Assembly (NCBI GenBank): GCA_015178975.1
Contig: WHVD01000108.1
Coordinates: 224,500 to 288,499, forward strand
Length of the DNA stretch: 64,000 nt
DNA from: Hysterangium stoloniferum
Taxonomy: Eukaryota; Basidiomycota; Agaricomycetes; Hysterangiales; Hysterangiaceae
Direction: 5' to 3'
Position numbers and translations under genes: made by a program. Below are positions 1 to 11,046 of the stretch, in pieces. The notes under the pieces are model-generated. The model was not told the DNA's origin. It was given only the letters and a program-made list of their open reading frames with translations, and searched no databases. Within the stretch, counting starts at the first letter, position 1, and the number at the start of each line of letters is the position of its first letter.

Positions 1-1330
1 CCCGGGCATTATTGTGGAGTCGATTTAGAAAGGGTTGGGATGAAAATCCTCCACAGTGCAAAGAAAGCTTCTCTGATCGCAAAGCTGACAATATACGGGC
101 AAATAATGAGTCAATTGTCTCAAGACAATGGTGCCTTGAGCAAGATTGTACACAAGCGTCTCACCCTGTCAAGACTGGGAAGACTAGTTCAAGACGTTGA
201 TTTGATGAGGTAGAGATACCTCAGCATCAATCATTGGATACGCTCGAAATACTTATGTCTGAGTTGTAGACCTACATACCCGCCTCAAATTCGGAGAAGA
301 GCGAGGAGGATTTTAGATGATTTCCAGGTCTCTTCCTTTCACATGCAGCAGAGTAACAATGGCCATACTTCCCAACTTATGCTATCTTTAGCTTCGGCCT
401 TTATGTAAGTGGTGTCCCGGTGCCTATTGGCCAGCTAGAGAGGCGTCAACTGCGATTACATCATCACTTTACAACGTTTTAGTCAAGTCACCGCTGCACA
501 CCAATTTGGATGAGGTTGCATCAACATTTATCATACAAATCGCTGGTTATCATGATCTCTCACCCATTTTCGGCCTTGCGAGTATCGTGGAAGGGATCTG
601 CCACGTGCGTCAACTATCTGTAGAGGAGCTTACGGCGATCAGAGGTTGCTTTGAATTCTGGTTACAAGCGTGCGTCGCGACTTCACAAGATGTCATCTTT
701 CCCGCCAAAAGCATTACAGAGAAAGTCACCGGCGACCAATCCCCCTATCTGCAGATCCTATACGGATTCTCGTGTGTTGCATCCACCAAGATGCATCGTT
801 TCTCGATTTTGGTGCAGCGGCATTGAGGGTTATATTGGACGACATAAACGTGCACATAGCGTCATTGACACTTCATCTTGATTTGGAGACATCAAATTTA
901 CTCTATTGGAGTATTTCCTCCTTGCAAACTTTCTTCAACGACAGCACGCTTTTCACCGATCATATCAACAAGCTGAATGTCGTTTCTTCGCTCATTAGGC
1001 CCATCGTATGGTACGCTCACAATATTTTACCTACCTGCACCGTCTTACATCCCCCTATGAAACTTTCCTACCAGCCTGATTCTGACGCACACGAGTCCTA
1101 ATTGGTATCTCCTGGTGTCTGGCGAAAGAATAATCAAGTTGACTATGAAGCTGATAGCTGGATCTTCCGAACCCGAACCTGCCTGTACCACAGTGCGCAG
1201 CCTCGATACCAACCCCATGCTTGTTTCTCTTCTTCCATATTGTGACATAATGCGCGGCTCGAGAAATGACCAATCCATCAGTAAGTCCATCAGAGTTCGT
1301 ACGACCAAATTGAACTCATACATGCGTTGA
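1..1330 (+). pseudogene. R1 family gene, copy A (5'-truncated by window edge, frameshifted)
   Basis: This is the 3' part of the unrecognised multi-exon R1 gene, and it begins inside exon 2 at the window edge. Exon 2 reads PGHYCGVDLERVGMKIL and ends near 206 before a GTAGAG donor. Exon 3 runs from about 268 and is broken near 400, where the frame meets ATGTAA. The GTGCGT donor of intron 3 lies at about 670. Exon 4 encodes the DDINVHIASLTLHLDLETS block. Intron 4 uses a GTACGC donor and a CCTACCAG acceptor. Exon 5 then reads through KLIAGSSEPEPACTTVRSLD to a stop near 1330, with a C-terminus that diverges from copy B. The same exon junctions restore the same frames as in copy B. The function is unknown. 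Confidence 0.7.
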
Positions 1331-2115
1331 ATACATTTTGGAGCACTAGCGTTGACCAGACTAACCCCAATCATTATCGACACTCGTTTTGAATACAATA
1401 TTAATGGAGGTCTGAAAAATGGCTCCCCCGTCGCCATTTCGATGCATTTATCGTTCAGGTTCATCATACCTTCAGGCCACTGTTCAATCGACAAGATCCA
1501 TGATCTTAAACCCGGGAGCCTTCAAACCAAGCGAGTCAATCTGTTGCACGAATTCCTTAAACTAATGCTCTTCCATTGAAAACTTTACAATACAGCTGCC
1601 ACAGGTCGATCCAATATAAGAGCGCATACAGTCACTTTTCACCATTCCCACGAGCTCTGCATGTTGCACACATTGATCCCATACATGCAGTGAAGACAGT
1701 TGGGGACACCACCCGTGGTTAGACCGACATCCCATTTGACAATCATTTCAATCAGAACGCGGACTCGAGAGTTGTATGCAACTACATAATTTCACAAAAT
1801 GTAAAAGCAAAGATAGTCACTTGTAATGATCGCTGCGAGGTTCTCTGGTGTTGAATATATTCCGAGGACCACCCATCGCTGAAATCACATCGCATATTTA
1901 GCGAGAACAATCTCAACAGAATATCAGTAGGACGTCTCAATGAAGGCCACGCCATCCCACGGGTATTCTCGTGTCATTTGTTTGGGAGCACAGGAAGCCG
2001 GGCCAAACAATGGACAACACCATGATCATGACACCGACACTTCTTCACATGTCGCGAGCTTTCACCTTGGATAAGAGAAAGGTAGCTCATGGTCATTTCA
2101 GGTGGAATCACCTAT
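1331..2115 (-). pseudogene. R2 relic, copy A (3' neighbour of R1, opposite strand)
   Basis: This stretch is repeated at about 7370-8161 and, in part, 11050-11690. On the minus strand it preserves fragments of the R2 reading frame, including the module VSLVNASAPKCIQRMY around 1310-1370 and the SLRRPT...LFSLNM block near 1900-1950. Frameshifts and stops interrupt it. It converges on the 3' end of R1 copy A, the same arrangement as around copy B, so R1 and R2 appear to have been duplicated together. It may be only a decayed 3' flank rather than a real gene. Confidence 0.4.
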
Positions 2116-2339
2116 CAACTCAGAGCTGAAGACTACCCACGACGACCCTCCCGGGGCAGAAAGCAATCCACAAGAAATCTCGTTCGTGTCGTTTTTCAAG
2201 CGTCAATAGTGTGAGCATGGGGCGAAACATTCCGCTCAGTAAGAAAAATAATAATAAGGCTAGGTTTAAGCAAGTATTCCCTGACATGGGATTATGCGGA
2301 CAAGATATTAATGCAAATTCTGAATGGACACGCCACAAT

Positions 2340-3905
2340 CGAAGATATTCCAAGTTCAGCCCTTACCTCACTAAAATATACCCTGATAACTGTGGTCTTA
2401 CCTTACTCTTTGTGTCAGACATTCTACAAAATTCAAGCCGTTTGATGTGGCAAATGTGCATGGAGAACCCTCGTTGCTTACCATTAACCTGACTACCCTA
2501 TCATTGACCCGTGTTTCTTCTCATTGAAAGTTTTAACAAAGTTAAACAGGAAGCGCACAGTATCGCCGGATCAAGTCCGGGGGTGCATTGATATTATCCA
2601 TGACAATGCCACTTCTCGAATGTCAGAAAAGCCGCATTGCTGTCAGCTTTGAGGCTCAAATTGCCAGAAATGCTATACTATGGGGTGACAATTGACTAAA
2701 CTCTTATTAGACGCTGTGTGAGTTTCAAGAAGAAGCCGTAAGAAAGTAGTAGGGTAACTGAGCGCACTGAACCCTTTATGGTTCAAAAAGGGGAAGGGGA
2801 TGTTATTTACAAAGGAAGGATGTCAGGCTGTAAATATTGTGGACGCACGGCCACAAGGCTGTACCTTGGTGGAATTACATAACTCTCCGACTGACTGCAG
2901 CATAAACGCACACCCACTTCGAGTGGAAGCGATTGCTATCCACGAATGTCTACTTTCAACGAGATGACAGTGGGAATCACGATTTCGTAACGGCTGAATG
3001 CTACCTTGAAGGCGTTGAGCAACTACCGCCTTAGTTTCCTCAGTTGTATTGAGCTCAGCGCAACAGGACAAGATCATGAGGCATGGATGAGGAAAAGGTC
3101 TGGTTGAAGCTCAGGGAGCGATGGAGCTGTATATATCGGGAAGCTATCTGCCACGTGCGTTAACTATCTGTATAGGAGCTGAAGGCGATCAGAGGTTACT
3201 TGGAATTCTCGGTACAACCGTGCGTCGCGATATCACACCATCTCATCCAGCCCACCAACCCATAACAAACAATATCACCGACAACCACTTTACTTGTATG
3301 AAGATCCTATACGGCTAATCACGTGTTTCATACAAGATCCATGCTTTCGAGAGATTTCTGAAGCTGTATTGAAGGTTTTAGTGGACGACATAAATATGCA
3401 TATAGCGTCATTGCCACGTCATATTGATTTGAGGACATCACATTCCCTGTTTTGGAGTATTTCCTGCTTGAAAACCTTGGACGACAGAACGCTTCTCGCT
3501 GATCATATTAACGAGCTGAATGTGGTTTCATCGCTCGTTGTGCCCATCGTGCCGTACGTTCACATTATTTTACCTTCAGCACCGTCTTACATCCGTCTAT
3601 GAAACCTTCCTACCAGTCTGACTCTGACGCACACGATTCAAAATTGGCTTCTCCTGTTGTGTGGCAAGCGCATGATCGCGTTGACTCTGAAACTGATAGC
3701 TGGATCTTCCGAGCCCGAATTCGGGTGTACCACAGTGCGCAGCCTCGATACCATCGCCATTCTCATTTTTCTCTTTCCACATTGTGACATAATGCGCAGC
3801 TCTACCAATAGCGAATCCATAGTTACCACCTTGAGCGTTTGTATTTCACCGGCCAAAATCAAAATATTTCCAAGCCAGACCCTTACGTACCTTCTACATT
3901 GAGAA
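2340..3905 (+). pseudogene. R1 relic A2 with internal deletion
   Basis: A degenerate R1 copy. The upstream repeat (about 2340-2820) matches the 5' flanks of copies B and C. A remnant of exon 1 (MSTFNE-like) starts at about 2949. It then jumps at about 3125-3150 straight into the end of exon 3 (LSVEELTAIRG-like), so exon 2 and most of exon 3 are missing. Exon 4 (DDINMHIASLPRHIDLRTS) at 3379-3550 and exon 5 (KLIAGSSEPEFGCTTVRSLD) at 3670-3800 remain readable in two frames, as in the intact model. The end runs directly into the 5' flank of copy B. Confidence 0.6.
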
Positions 3906-4502
3906 ATTTGGTCTCACGTCACTCTTCGTCTTGCTCAGACGCTGCACAAAATTCAAGCTGATTGATATGGCAAGGTGAAGGAAGAAATCACGGTGCTTAC
4001 CATTAACCCGACTAGACCATCACTTGCCCTGGGTTTCTCCTCAGTGAAAGTTTTGATAAAATTAAACAGTCGGCGCGCACTCCCACCAGAAAAGGTTCCA
4101 GGTTGACACTGCCAACTTGAAAGCCGCAGCGGGTAAGCATAGCTCTGGACTGCATTTGTATTATTCATGGCAATGCCACTTCTCGAATATCAGAAAAGCC
4201 ATTTGCTTTCATCTCTGACGCTCAACAACGCCTTAAATACTATATTAAGGGGTGACAATTGTCAAAACTATTATTAGATGCTGGGTGAGCCTTCAGCGGA
4301 AGGCGTAAGAAAGTAGCAAGGTAACCAATTCCACTGGTTCCTATATAGTTCAAAGAAGGTGAGGGGATTTCGCTTCCGAAGGCAGGGATGACATGCTGTG
4401 AATCCTGTGTAAGCGAAGCCACGAGGCAATAGAACACTCCGACTGACTGCACCATAAAAGCCCGGCACCCCCTTCTAGTGTAAGTACAACTGCTACGCAC
4501 AA
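3850..4502 (+). promoter_or_regulatory. Conserved 5' flank / putative promoter of R1 copy B
   Basis: About 650 bp immediately upstream of the R1 start codon is closely repeated upstream of copy C (15243-15905), and pieces recur elsewhere. A TATA-like CATAAAAG lies at 4453-4460, 43-50 nt before the ATG at 4503, followed by a C-rich stretch. The promoter role is inferred from position and conservation. An 86-codon antisense frame across it begins with GTG and is probably incidental. Confidence 0.45.
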
Positions 4503-7101
4503 ATGTCTACTTTCAACGAGACAACTCTGGGGAATCACGATGAGGCAACGGTTCAGACCTACCTTGAAGGCGTTGAGGAGCTACCACCCTTAGTTTCCCC
4601 AGGTGTATTGAGTTCAGAGCAACGGGACCAGATCATTAAAACAGGGATGAGAGAGATATTCAGGGAGAAGCTTCGAGAACGATGGGGTTGTAACGAACCC
4701 GGCCATGATTTATGTTATCTGGCCCCCGATGACGAGCAGCACATACAACTATCTGCAAGCTATATTGAGGTCTGGGTTGACGAGTGGGTGAGTAAAGTAA
4801 AATGCTATTTCCATGTGATCTCTGTGACATGCGGTACATTTCAGTGTCAAGGAGAAGCGACCTGCCATGACCCACCCACTGTTGTTCAGATATCCACCAA
4901 GACGACATGCAACCTCAGCCCCTATCATAGTCATGGTGAGGACTGGGGAATGATCTCACCGAGTCTTGTGACATCTTCAAGTATTGAAATTGGCCCCGGG
5001 TATTACTGTGGAGTCGGTTTGGAAAGGGTCGGGATGAAAATCCTCCACAGTGGAAAGAAAGTATTGCTGATGGCAAAGCTGACATTATACGGGCAAATAA
5101 TAAGTCCATTTTCTCGCGACAACGGTGCCTTGAGCAAGATTCTACACAAGCGTCTCACCCTGCCAAGATTGGGAAGACTGATTCAAGAGTGTGTTGATTT
5201 AGTGAGGTAGGGATACCTCAGTGTCGATCATTGGATACACTCGAAATCCTTACGTCTGAATCGTAGACCTATATACCCGCCTCAAATTCGGAGCTAGTGG
5301 TTTGCAGGGCCCGGCTCGGCTCAAAGCCCCGGCTTGGGCTCGGCTTAGTAGGGCTCGGGCTTTCCTAAACCTCGAGCTGAGCCCAGGTAGAGGGCTCAGG
5401 CTCGGCTCGGGCTCGGCTCAGGCTCAGGCCGCGGCTCTAGGGGGCAAAATGTGTCACATTTCTCTGATGTTGTACCTACACAACACTTTGAACAAAAACC
5501 TCCTCATCATCTAAATCCTCAAAGCCCTCATCATCTTCAAGGTCTCCAACGAAGTCATCCCAACTCCCAGGCTCCCCACTCCCCTCAACCCACTCCAAAG
5601 ATTGTGCTTGGTTCTTCTCGGGGTGTGCTTATAACCTCCGACCGAAGGCCAGCACCTATTGTGTGTGAATGTTACATAATAGGCGCTGGCCTTCGGTCGG
5701 AGGTTATAAGCACACTCTTCTTCTCGGTAGATCATTTCTCAGCGATGGAGGCACGTGAGGAACTGTAAAGCCTCAAAAATGTCAGGTTTGAGCTGACTAC
5801 GACGTTTGATGATTGTCAGGTGGTTGAAAAACTGTACAGTTGAACCAAGCGGAGCACCATGATGTATGACAAAAGCCCGGGCCCAAGGGCTCGGCTCAGG
5901 CTTTCAAAATCCTGAGCTGAGCCCTCGGGCCGCCTGAGCCTTGCATGAAGGCTCGGCTCGGCTCGGGCTTTAAGGGCTCGGCAGCCTGGGCTTTCGGGCT
6001 TTGGGCCGGGCCTTGCAAACCACTATTCGGAGCAGAGCGAGCAGGATTTTGAGTGATTCCTTTGCGTCTTCACTTCGCATGCAGCAGAGTAGCAAAGGCT
6101 ATACTTCCCAACTTATGCTATGTTTGGCTTCGGCCTTCTATTTCTGCCCCGGTGTCTATTCGCCAGCTAGAGACGCGTCAACTGTGATTACGTCATCACT
6201 TTACAACGTTTTAGTCAAGTCACCGCTGCACACCACCTTGGATGAGGTTGCATCAACATTTGTTATACAAATCGCCGGTTATCGTGATCTTTCCATTTTC
6301 GGCCTTGTGTTTATCGTGGAAGCGATCTGCGACGTGCGTCAACTATTTGTAGAGGAGCTCACGGCGATCAGAGGTTACATTGAATTCTGGTTACAACCGT
6401 GCGTCGCGACCTCACATCATTTCATCTTTCCCACCAAAAGCATAACAGACAAAGGGACCGGCGACTACTTTTCCCATCTGAAAATCCTATACGGCTTCTC
6501 GTGTGTTGCCTCCACCAAGATGCATCGTTTCGAGATTTTGGTGCAGCAGCATTGAGGGTGTCATTGGACGACATAAACGTGCACATAGTGTCATTGACAC
6601 TTCATCTTGATTTGGAGACATCATATTTATTGTGGGGGAGTATTGACACCTTGGAAACCTTCTTCGACGACAGCACGCTTCTCACTGATCACATCAACGA
6701 GCTTAATGTCGTTTATTCGTTCATTGGCCCCATCGTCCGGTACGTTCACCATATTTTCCCTACCTGCACCGTCTTACATCCGCCTATGAACCTTTCCTAC
6801 CAGTCTGATTCTGACGCACCCGAATCCAGACCGGCATCTCCTGTGGTCTGGCGAAGGAATAATCGAGTTGGCTCGGAAGCTGATAGCTGGATCTTCCGAG
6901 CCCGAATCTGCATGTACCACAGTACGCAGCCTGGATGCCATCGCCACGCTCGTTTCTCTTCTTCCGCATTGTGACACCATGCGCAGCTCGAGCAATGACC
7001 ACTCCATCAGTTACGCGCTGCAGCGTTTAGATTTGACCACACGTTCCTTCCTTTGTGTGGTCGCCACACCTGCCACTCATGTGTCGGTGGAGCCTAATTA
7101 G
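4503..7101 (+). CDS. R1 family hypothetical protein, copy B: five-exon gene interrupted by a hAT element in exon 3
   Basis: An unrecognised protein. Predicted exons are 4503-4787, 4845-5206, 5267-5294 plus 6034-6398 (the hAT insertion and one TSD copy removed), 6449-6739 and 6804-7101. The introns are 57, 60, 50 and 64 nt. Donors are GTGAGT, GTAGGG, GTGCGT and GTACGT; acceptors are TTTCAG, TCGTAG, AACAG and TACCAG. The phases (0,2,2,2) join into one 542-codon frame ending in TAG. The N-terminus is acidic (ETTLGNHDEATVQTYLEG). The middle carries GYYCGVGLERVGMKIL and LTLPRLGRLIQE. The C-terminal half is hydrophobic and probably helical (FVIQIAGYRDLSIFGLVFIV, DDINVHI). Intron 1 is 57 nt and stop-free, so its retention would keep the frame. 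The same junctions hold in copies A, C and D. Whether it is a host gene or transposon cargo is unresolved. Confidence 0.7.
5295..6025. mobile_element. Non-autonomous hAT-type DNA transposon (731 bp) in R1 exon 3
   Basis: Terminal inverted repeats begin TAGTGGTTTGCAGGGCCCGG at 5295 and end with the near-perfect complement at 6025. The element is flanked by a perfect 8-bp duplication, TTCGGAGC (5287-5294 and 6026-6033). An 8-bp TSD and TIRs of this type are typical of the hAT superfamily. The subterminal regions are G+C-rich runs of GGCTCGG/GGCTCAGG. No transposase is encoded. A minus-strand Asp/Glu-rich stretch near 5500-5560 may be a remnant. Removing the element restores the R1 exon 3 frame. 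Confidence 0.9.
5622..5717. mobile_element. Foldback MITE nested inside the hAT element
   Basis: A 38-bp arm at 5623-5660 is repeated inverted at 5678-5715 with one mismatch and a 17-nt loop, a strong hairpin. The direct repeat TTCTTCTCGG flanks it (5612-5621 and 5718-5727). This looks like a 9-10 bp target duplication, as Mutator-like MITEs make. The superfamily is inferred only from TSD length. Confidence 0.7.
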
Positions 7102-7669
7102 ACCACTATATCACTGTTGGAGGAACATGGTTGCTCTGACAAGGTTCTTGCATGACCCATTGGACACATTCCCCAATCATAATGTCGATACATCTCAACC
7201 AAACCAGCAGGACCACCATCCCGCCCCCCTTTAATTAATTCAGTTTGCAACCAGATTTGCAAAAATGTATTAAGCTATATAGTTTGAGCCCATGTAAGAG
7301 CGCATATAGTCACTTCTTACCATCGCCGCGAACTCTGCAGTTTGTACTCATACTGTACACGCGTTGAATACATTTTGGGGCACTAGCCTTGGCCAGACTA
7401 ACATCTGAATCATGATCGATACTTGTTGTAAATAAGATCTTATTGAATTTCTGAAAAGATCTTCCCCATCGCCATTTCGATCCATGTTTTGTTCAGGCTG
7501 ATCATACCTTTAGACCAGTGTTCAATCAACAAGATCCACGATCTTAAAACCGAGAGCCTTCACACCAAGCGAGTCAATCTGTTGCGCGAATTCCTTAAAC
7601 TAATGCTCTTCCATTGAAAACCTGACAATACAGCTGCCATAGGTCGATCAAATATAAGAGCGCATACAG
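7102..7669. repeat. Repeated 3' flank of R1 copy B (R2 second module remnant)
   Basis: No intact gene is seen. The stretch matches 1331-1610 and part of 11050-11180. On the minus strand a fragment near 7370-7410 (VSLAKASAPKCIQRVY-like) resembles the module at the end of the R2 frame at 7670-8161. This suggests that R2 once had two related exons. Confidence 0.4.
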
Positions 7670-8161
7670 TCACTTTTCATCATTACCGAGAGCTCTGCAT
7701 GTTGCACACATTGATCCCATACCATACATGCATTGAATACAGTTGGGGGCACCACCCGTGGTTAGACTGACATCCCATTTATAAATGACAATCATTTCAA
7801 ATAGAATGCGGACTCGAGAGTTGTATGAAACTACATAATTTGGGAAAATGTAAAAGCGAAGATCGTCACTTGTAATGATCGCTGCGAGGTTCCCTAGACT
7901 GGTGTTGGATATATTCGGACACCCGTCGCTGAAATCACATGGCATATTTAGCGAGAACAATTTCAATAGAATACCAGTAGGACGTCTCAAAGAAGGCGGT
8001 CTCGCCGTTATTCTCGTCATTTGTTTGGGAGAACAGGAAGCCGGGCCAAACCAATGGACAACACCGTGATGAAGACACTGACACTTCTTCACATGTCGCA
8101 AGCTTTCACCTTGGATCAGAGAAACGTAGCTCGTGGTCATTTCAGGTGGAATACCTATCAA
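7670..8161 (-). CDS. R2 hypothetical protein (163 codons), convergent with R1 copy B
   Basis: The product is not recognised. The frame is open and rich in Cys and His, including HVKKCQCLHHGVVHWFGP near the N-terminus and CPNISNTSLGNLAAIITSDD in the middle. It ends with VSLTTGGAPNCIQCMYGMG and CATCRALG. The last block resembles a second copy further 3' (around 7370-7410 and 1310-1370), so a duplicated exon or domain is likely. It lies tail to tail with R1 in at least two repeat units. The first Met may not be the true start, since ATG codons follow at short intervals (MIGIPPEMTT). Other copies carry frameshifts, so conservation of this frame is unproven. Confidence 0.35.
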   Translation of the reverse strand: MIGIPPEMTTSYVSLIQGESLRHVKKCQCLHHGVVHWFGPASCSPKQMTRITARPPSLRRPTGILLKLFSLNMPCDFSDGCPNISNTSLGNLAAIITSDDLRFYIFPNYVVSYNSRVRILFEMIVIYKWDVSLTTGGAPNCIQCMYGMGSMCATCRALGNDEK

Positions 8162-8225
8162 CTAATAGATACCCACAACGACAGTCAGGTCCTCGAGTGA
8201 CCTCATTAGGGAAGTACTGACAGGA

Positions 8226-8540
8226 CTAGGTTATTTTTGCTTTAAGGCAGTAATGAAAAATGCAGTTAATCAAAATGTCTCGATAGAGAGAGTAGCTACC
8301 GTTCTTGAGAAATGTCCTTGGGAATATATCTTTCGTGGAACAATGGAGTGGACAGTTGTAGTGGAAAGCTTGTAATGTCCATATAGATGGAGGTAACAAT
8401 GATGAAGGACTGGGATTGGATGGACCAGAAGGCTCGTCACTGGTGAGGTCAATGACATCGGCGCAGGGAGAGGGGACTACATACATATTGGTAATTTCAC
8501 TTAATTTCCGAGTTTGACCAACCCAACCTGGATACTGCAC
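8226..8540 (-). other. Low-confidence ORF with SUMO-interaction-like motif
   Basis: A 104-codon minus-strand frame without a standard ATG at its start; an internal Met follows at about codon 19. It contains DVIDLTSDEPSGPSNPSPSS, a hydrophobic core followed by acidic and Ser/Pro residues, which resembles a SUMO-interacting motif. It may be an exon fragment or chance. Immediately right of it, about 8595-8655, the string TCTTACTTTCTAAC resembles the 3' end of the copia LTR at 25670. Confidence 0.25.
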
Positions 8541-10085
8541 CGTCGCAAATGCCTGAAGCTTCCAATCACCCTTGCACCACCGAAATTCGGGTGATTTGGT
8601 GCATATATTGTTGTTGAAATACTTATGTCTTACTTTCTAACCGGTGGACCGGACTAATTGCTTTTCTCCACGTCCCGATTAGTACTAAATGGTTTGCACC
8701 GCCCTTGCTTATATGGGCGATAAGGGCATCCGAGATTTATTAATCGTTCTTAGGCCTAGCAAGCTCGCAGACCCTCCATCTCACCTCAGCTTGAACTACA
8801 ATTTAATCGACAAGAGTTCCTGCAGAAATTGTGCCGAAACTTGCAAATCACTGACACATATAATATACATATTATCCTTTAAATACCGCGGCGCATATGT
8901 AGCTTTTCTGAATATCTAATCCATATATTTGGCAAGGCCGCAATATTGTCCAAGTCGTATCGCCCAACTTTTAGTACTCCACTGACCTACCACGGTTGGG
9001 GAAGTCTTATTGGAATCAAACTTTGTATTAAATTAACACGCTACAAGCTGGGAAAACTTCAGAATAACTAAACAACAGATGAGTCCAAAGGAAATATAGA
9101 CCTGTACTCGCCAACGGATTCCGACTCCCCCAACTTTCTGGGTCTTCTTTCTCCACATGCAGCGAGTTCCACAATTGCTTCGCATGCCCAGTCATGCACT
9201 GATCAGACTGCCTTCCAGTTCCTGAGCCTCCTAATTTGTCAGAAAACCAAACTTTTGAAGTCCCGTGCTCGAGGCAATTCTTCATGAAGTTCTGCCAATC
9301 GCTTCGCATCCAGAACCAGACATCAGAAACTCTCCTTGACTTGATTTTGCAGGTCATAGAGGATCGGCGAGCTTCCCAGATGTTTTAACCTGTGTGGAAG
9401 CAACACTTGGCTGACTTTGTACCATAGCATTTAATGCGACAACCAGATCTTTGCATAAAAAATGAAATGAGTGTATATATGCGTCTCAGACAAGATCAAA
9501 ATTTCTCCTTTGTGTATCCAGTTGGCATCCCAGGACATAAACCTTGGTACACATAGTGTTAAATGCCATATTTTGGGGTTGGAAGAGTTCGTATTTGGTA
9601 GCTTTCATGAGGATGTCGAACATTAATGATCAAGGTTCTGAGTGGAATTGCATAGCAATTGATTAAAATCCGAAAAAATATCCTAAAAAATATCCAAGAC
9701 GAATGTATTAAAGCTCTACTTACTTGCCCAGACCCATTTAGTTGACTAGAGTTCCCAATTGTTATTTGTGACCACTGCGCCTGGTTTGGTTGGAGAAAAG
9801 ACTGAGGGAAGCAATATGGCGATGAATGTGGATTATAGGTTGACATGGTGGTACGAAGAAACGGGACTGCATTAGAGCATGTCTGGCGAGACACACGGAC
9901 CGATCACAGGACCACCTCAATGGGCTGCAAGCAGTCGCACCGCGATGTTCTTTTTTAATCTGTCTGTTCTGTAAAATTATTCATTGGTAATCCGGCGAAT
10001 TCCAGCTGTGCTCAGAACGGCCGATCGCCGTTCGTTGGTTCTCGGCAGGCAACGGTTGTACCCAGAGCAGCTTTTCACTATATAG
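8541..10085. other. Stretch without a confident gene
   Basis: Two minus-strand frames occur (about 9028-9357 and 9559-9894). The second begins MSRQTCSNAVPFLRTTMSTY and meets a GTAAGT donor after LNGSG, with a plausible acceptor (TCCACTCAG) about 85 nt on, so it could be an exon of a decayed gene. Neither resembles a family I recognise. The remainder shows no repeat shared within the window. Confidence 0.3.
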
Positions 10086-10089
10086 AGAC

Positions 10090-10906
10090 CCGTCACCTGC
10101 GATGACGTCATTGCTTTACAACGTTTTAGTCAAGTCACCGCTGCACACCAACTTTGATGAGATTCCATCAACATTTATCATATACATCGCCCATTATCTA
10201 AACAGGATTTAGTAATCCTTTCCTGTTGTCGGTCTCTTGGTTATCGTGGAAGCGATCTGCCACGTGCGTCAACTATCTGTAGAGCTCACGGCGATCATAG
10301 GTTACGTTGAATTCTGGCTACAAGTGTGCGTCGCGACCTCACACCATTTTATCCTTTCCACCACAACCATACCAGACAAAATCACCCCCAATGACTTTAC
10401 TCGTATGGATATCCTACACAGTCTCTCGTGTGTTGCATCCAAGATGCTTGGTTTCGAGATATTGCTGCAGCGGTATCGAGGGTTATCTTGAAGGACATAA
10501 ACAGCCATATAGCGTCACTGACACCCAATATTTATTTGGGGGCATCACATCCACTGTATTGGAATATTCACTCCTTGAAAACCTTCTTCAAGGACAGCAC
10601 GCTTCTCACTGATCACATCAACCAGCTGAATGGGGTTTCTTTGTTCTATGAGCCCATTGTACGGTACATTCACAATATTTTACCTTATAGCACTCTCTTA
10701 CATGGACCCATGCAACTGTCCAACCATTCTGATTCTGATGGAAGCGAGTCCAAATTACCTGCTCTTGCATTCTGCCGAGATAGTCATGGCAGTTACTCTG
10801 AAGCTGATAGCTGGGTCTTGAATCTACATGTACCACAGTGTGCGGCCTCAATACCATGGCCATGCTCATTTCTCTTCTTCCACAGTGTGACAGAATGTGT
10901 GGCTCG
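10090..10906 (+). pseudogene. R1 relic, exons 3-5
   Basis: A 5'-truncated R1 copy. Exon 3 sequence starts with the CATTGCTTTACAACGTTTTAG segment shared with copies A-D. The LSVELTAIIGYVEFWLQ block is at 10275-10320, the intron 3 donor GTGCGT at about 10327, and exon 4 (KDINSHIASLTPNIYLGAS) at 10490-10560. Intron 4 and exon 5 follow, diverging at SSKLPALAF. A 24-nt insertion and several indels disrupt exon 3. A copia LTR fragment abuts it at 10907. Confidence 0.6.
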
Positions 10907-11046
10907 TGTTGAAACAGTTGAATAACACTTTGCAGAACACCCCTGTGAGTGTGATTGGAAAGTAAACACTAAGTATATTCAACTGTAAAGACATACCTGT
11001 GAGTGTGATTGGAAAGTAAACATGAAGGAGACTTTCCCACACCCTT
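10907..11046 (-). mobile_element. Ty1/copia LTR fragment
   Basis: It starts TGTTGAAACAGTTGAATAAC and is the reverse complement of the 3' part of the copia LTR at 50169-50418. The block CTGTGAGTGTGATTGGAAAG occurs twice (about 10942 and 10998), a local duplication absent from the LTR at 50 kb. The other end fades near CTTTCCCACACCC. Confidence 0.65.

Noticed and set aside
4240..4500. 86-codon minus-strand frame, also open at 15643-15903
   Set aside because: It begins with GTG, is antisense to the R1 promoter and is conserved only because the flank itself is conserved; the third copy is inverted debris.
5302..5514. 70-codon Ala/Arg-rich frame
   Set aside because: Product of the G+C-rich subterminal repeats of the hAT element.
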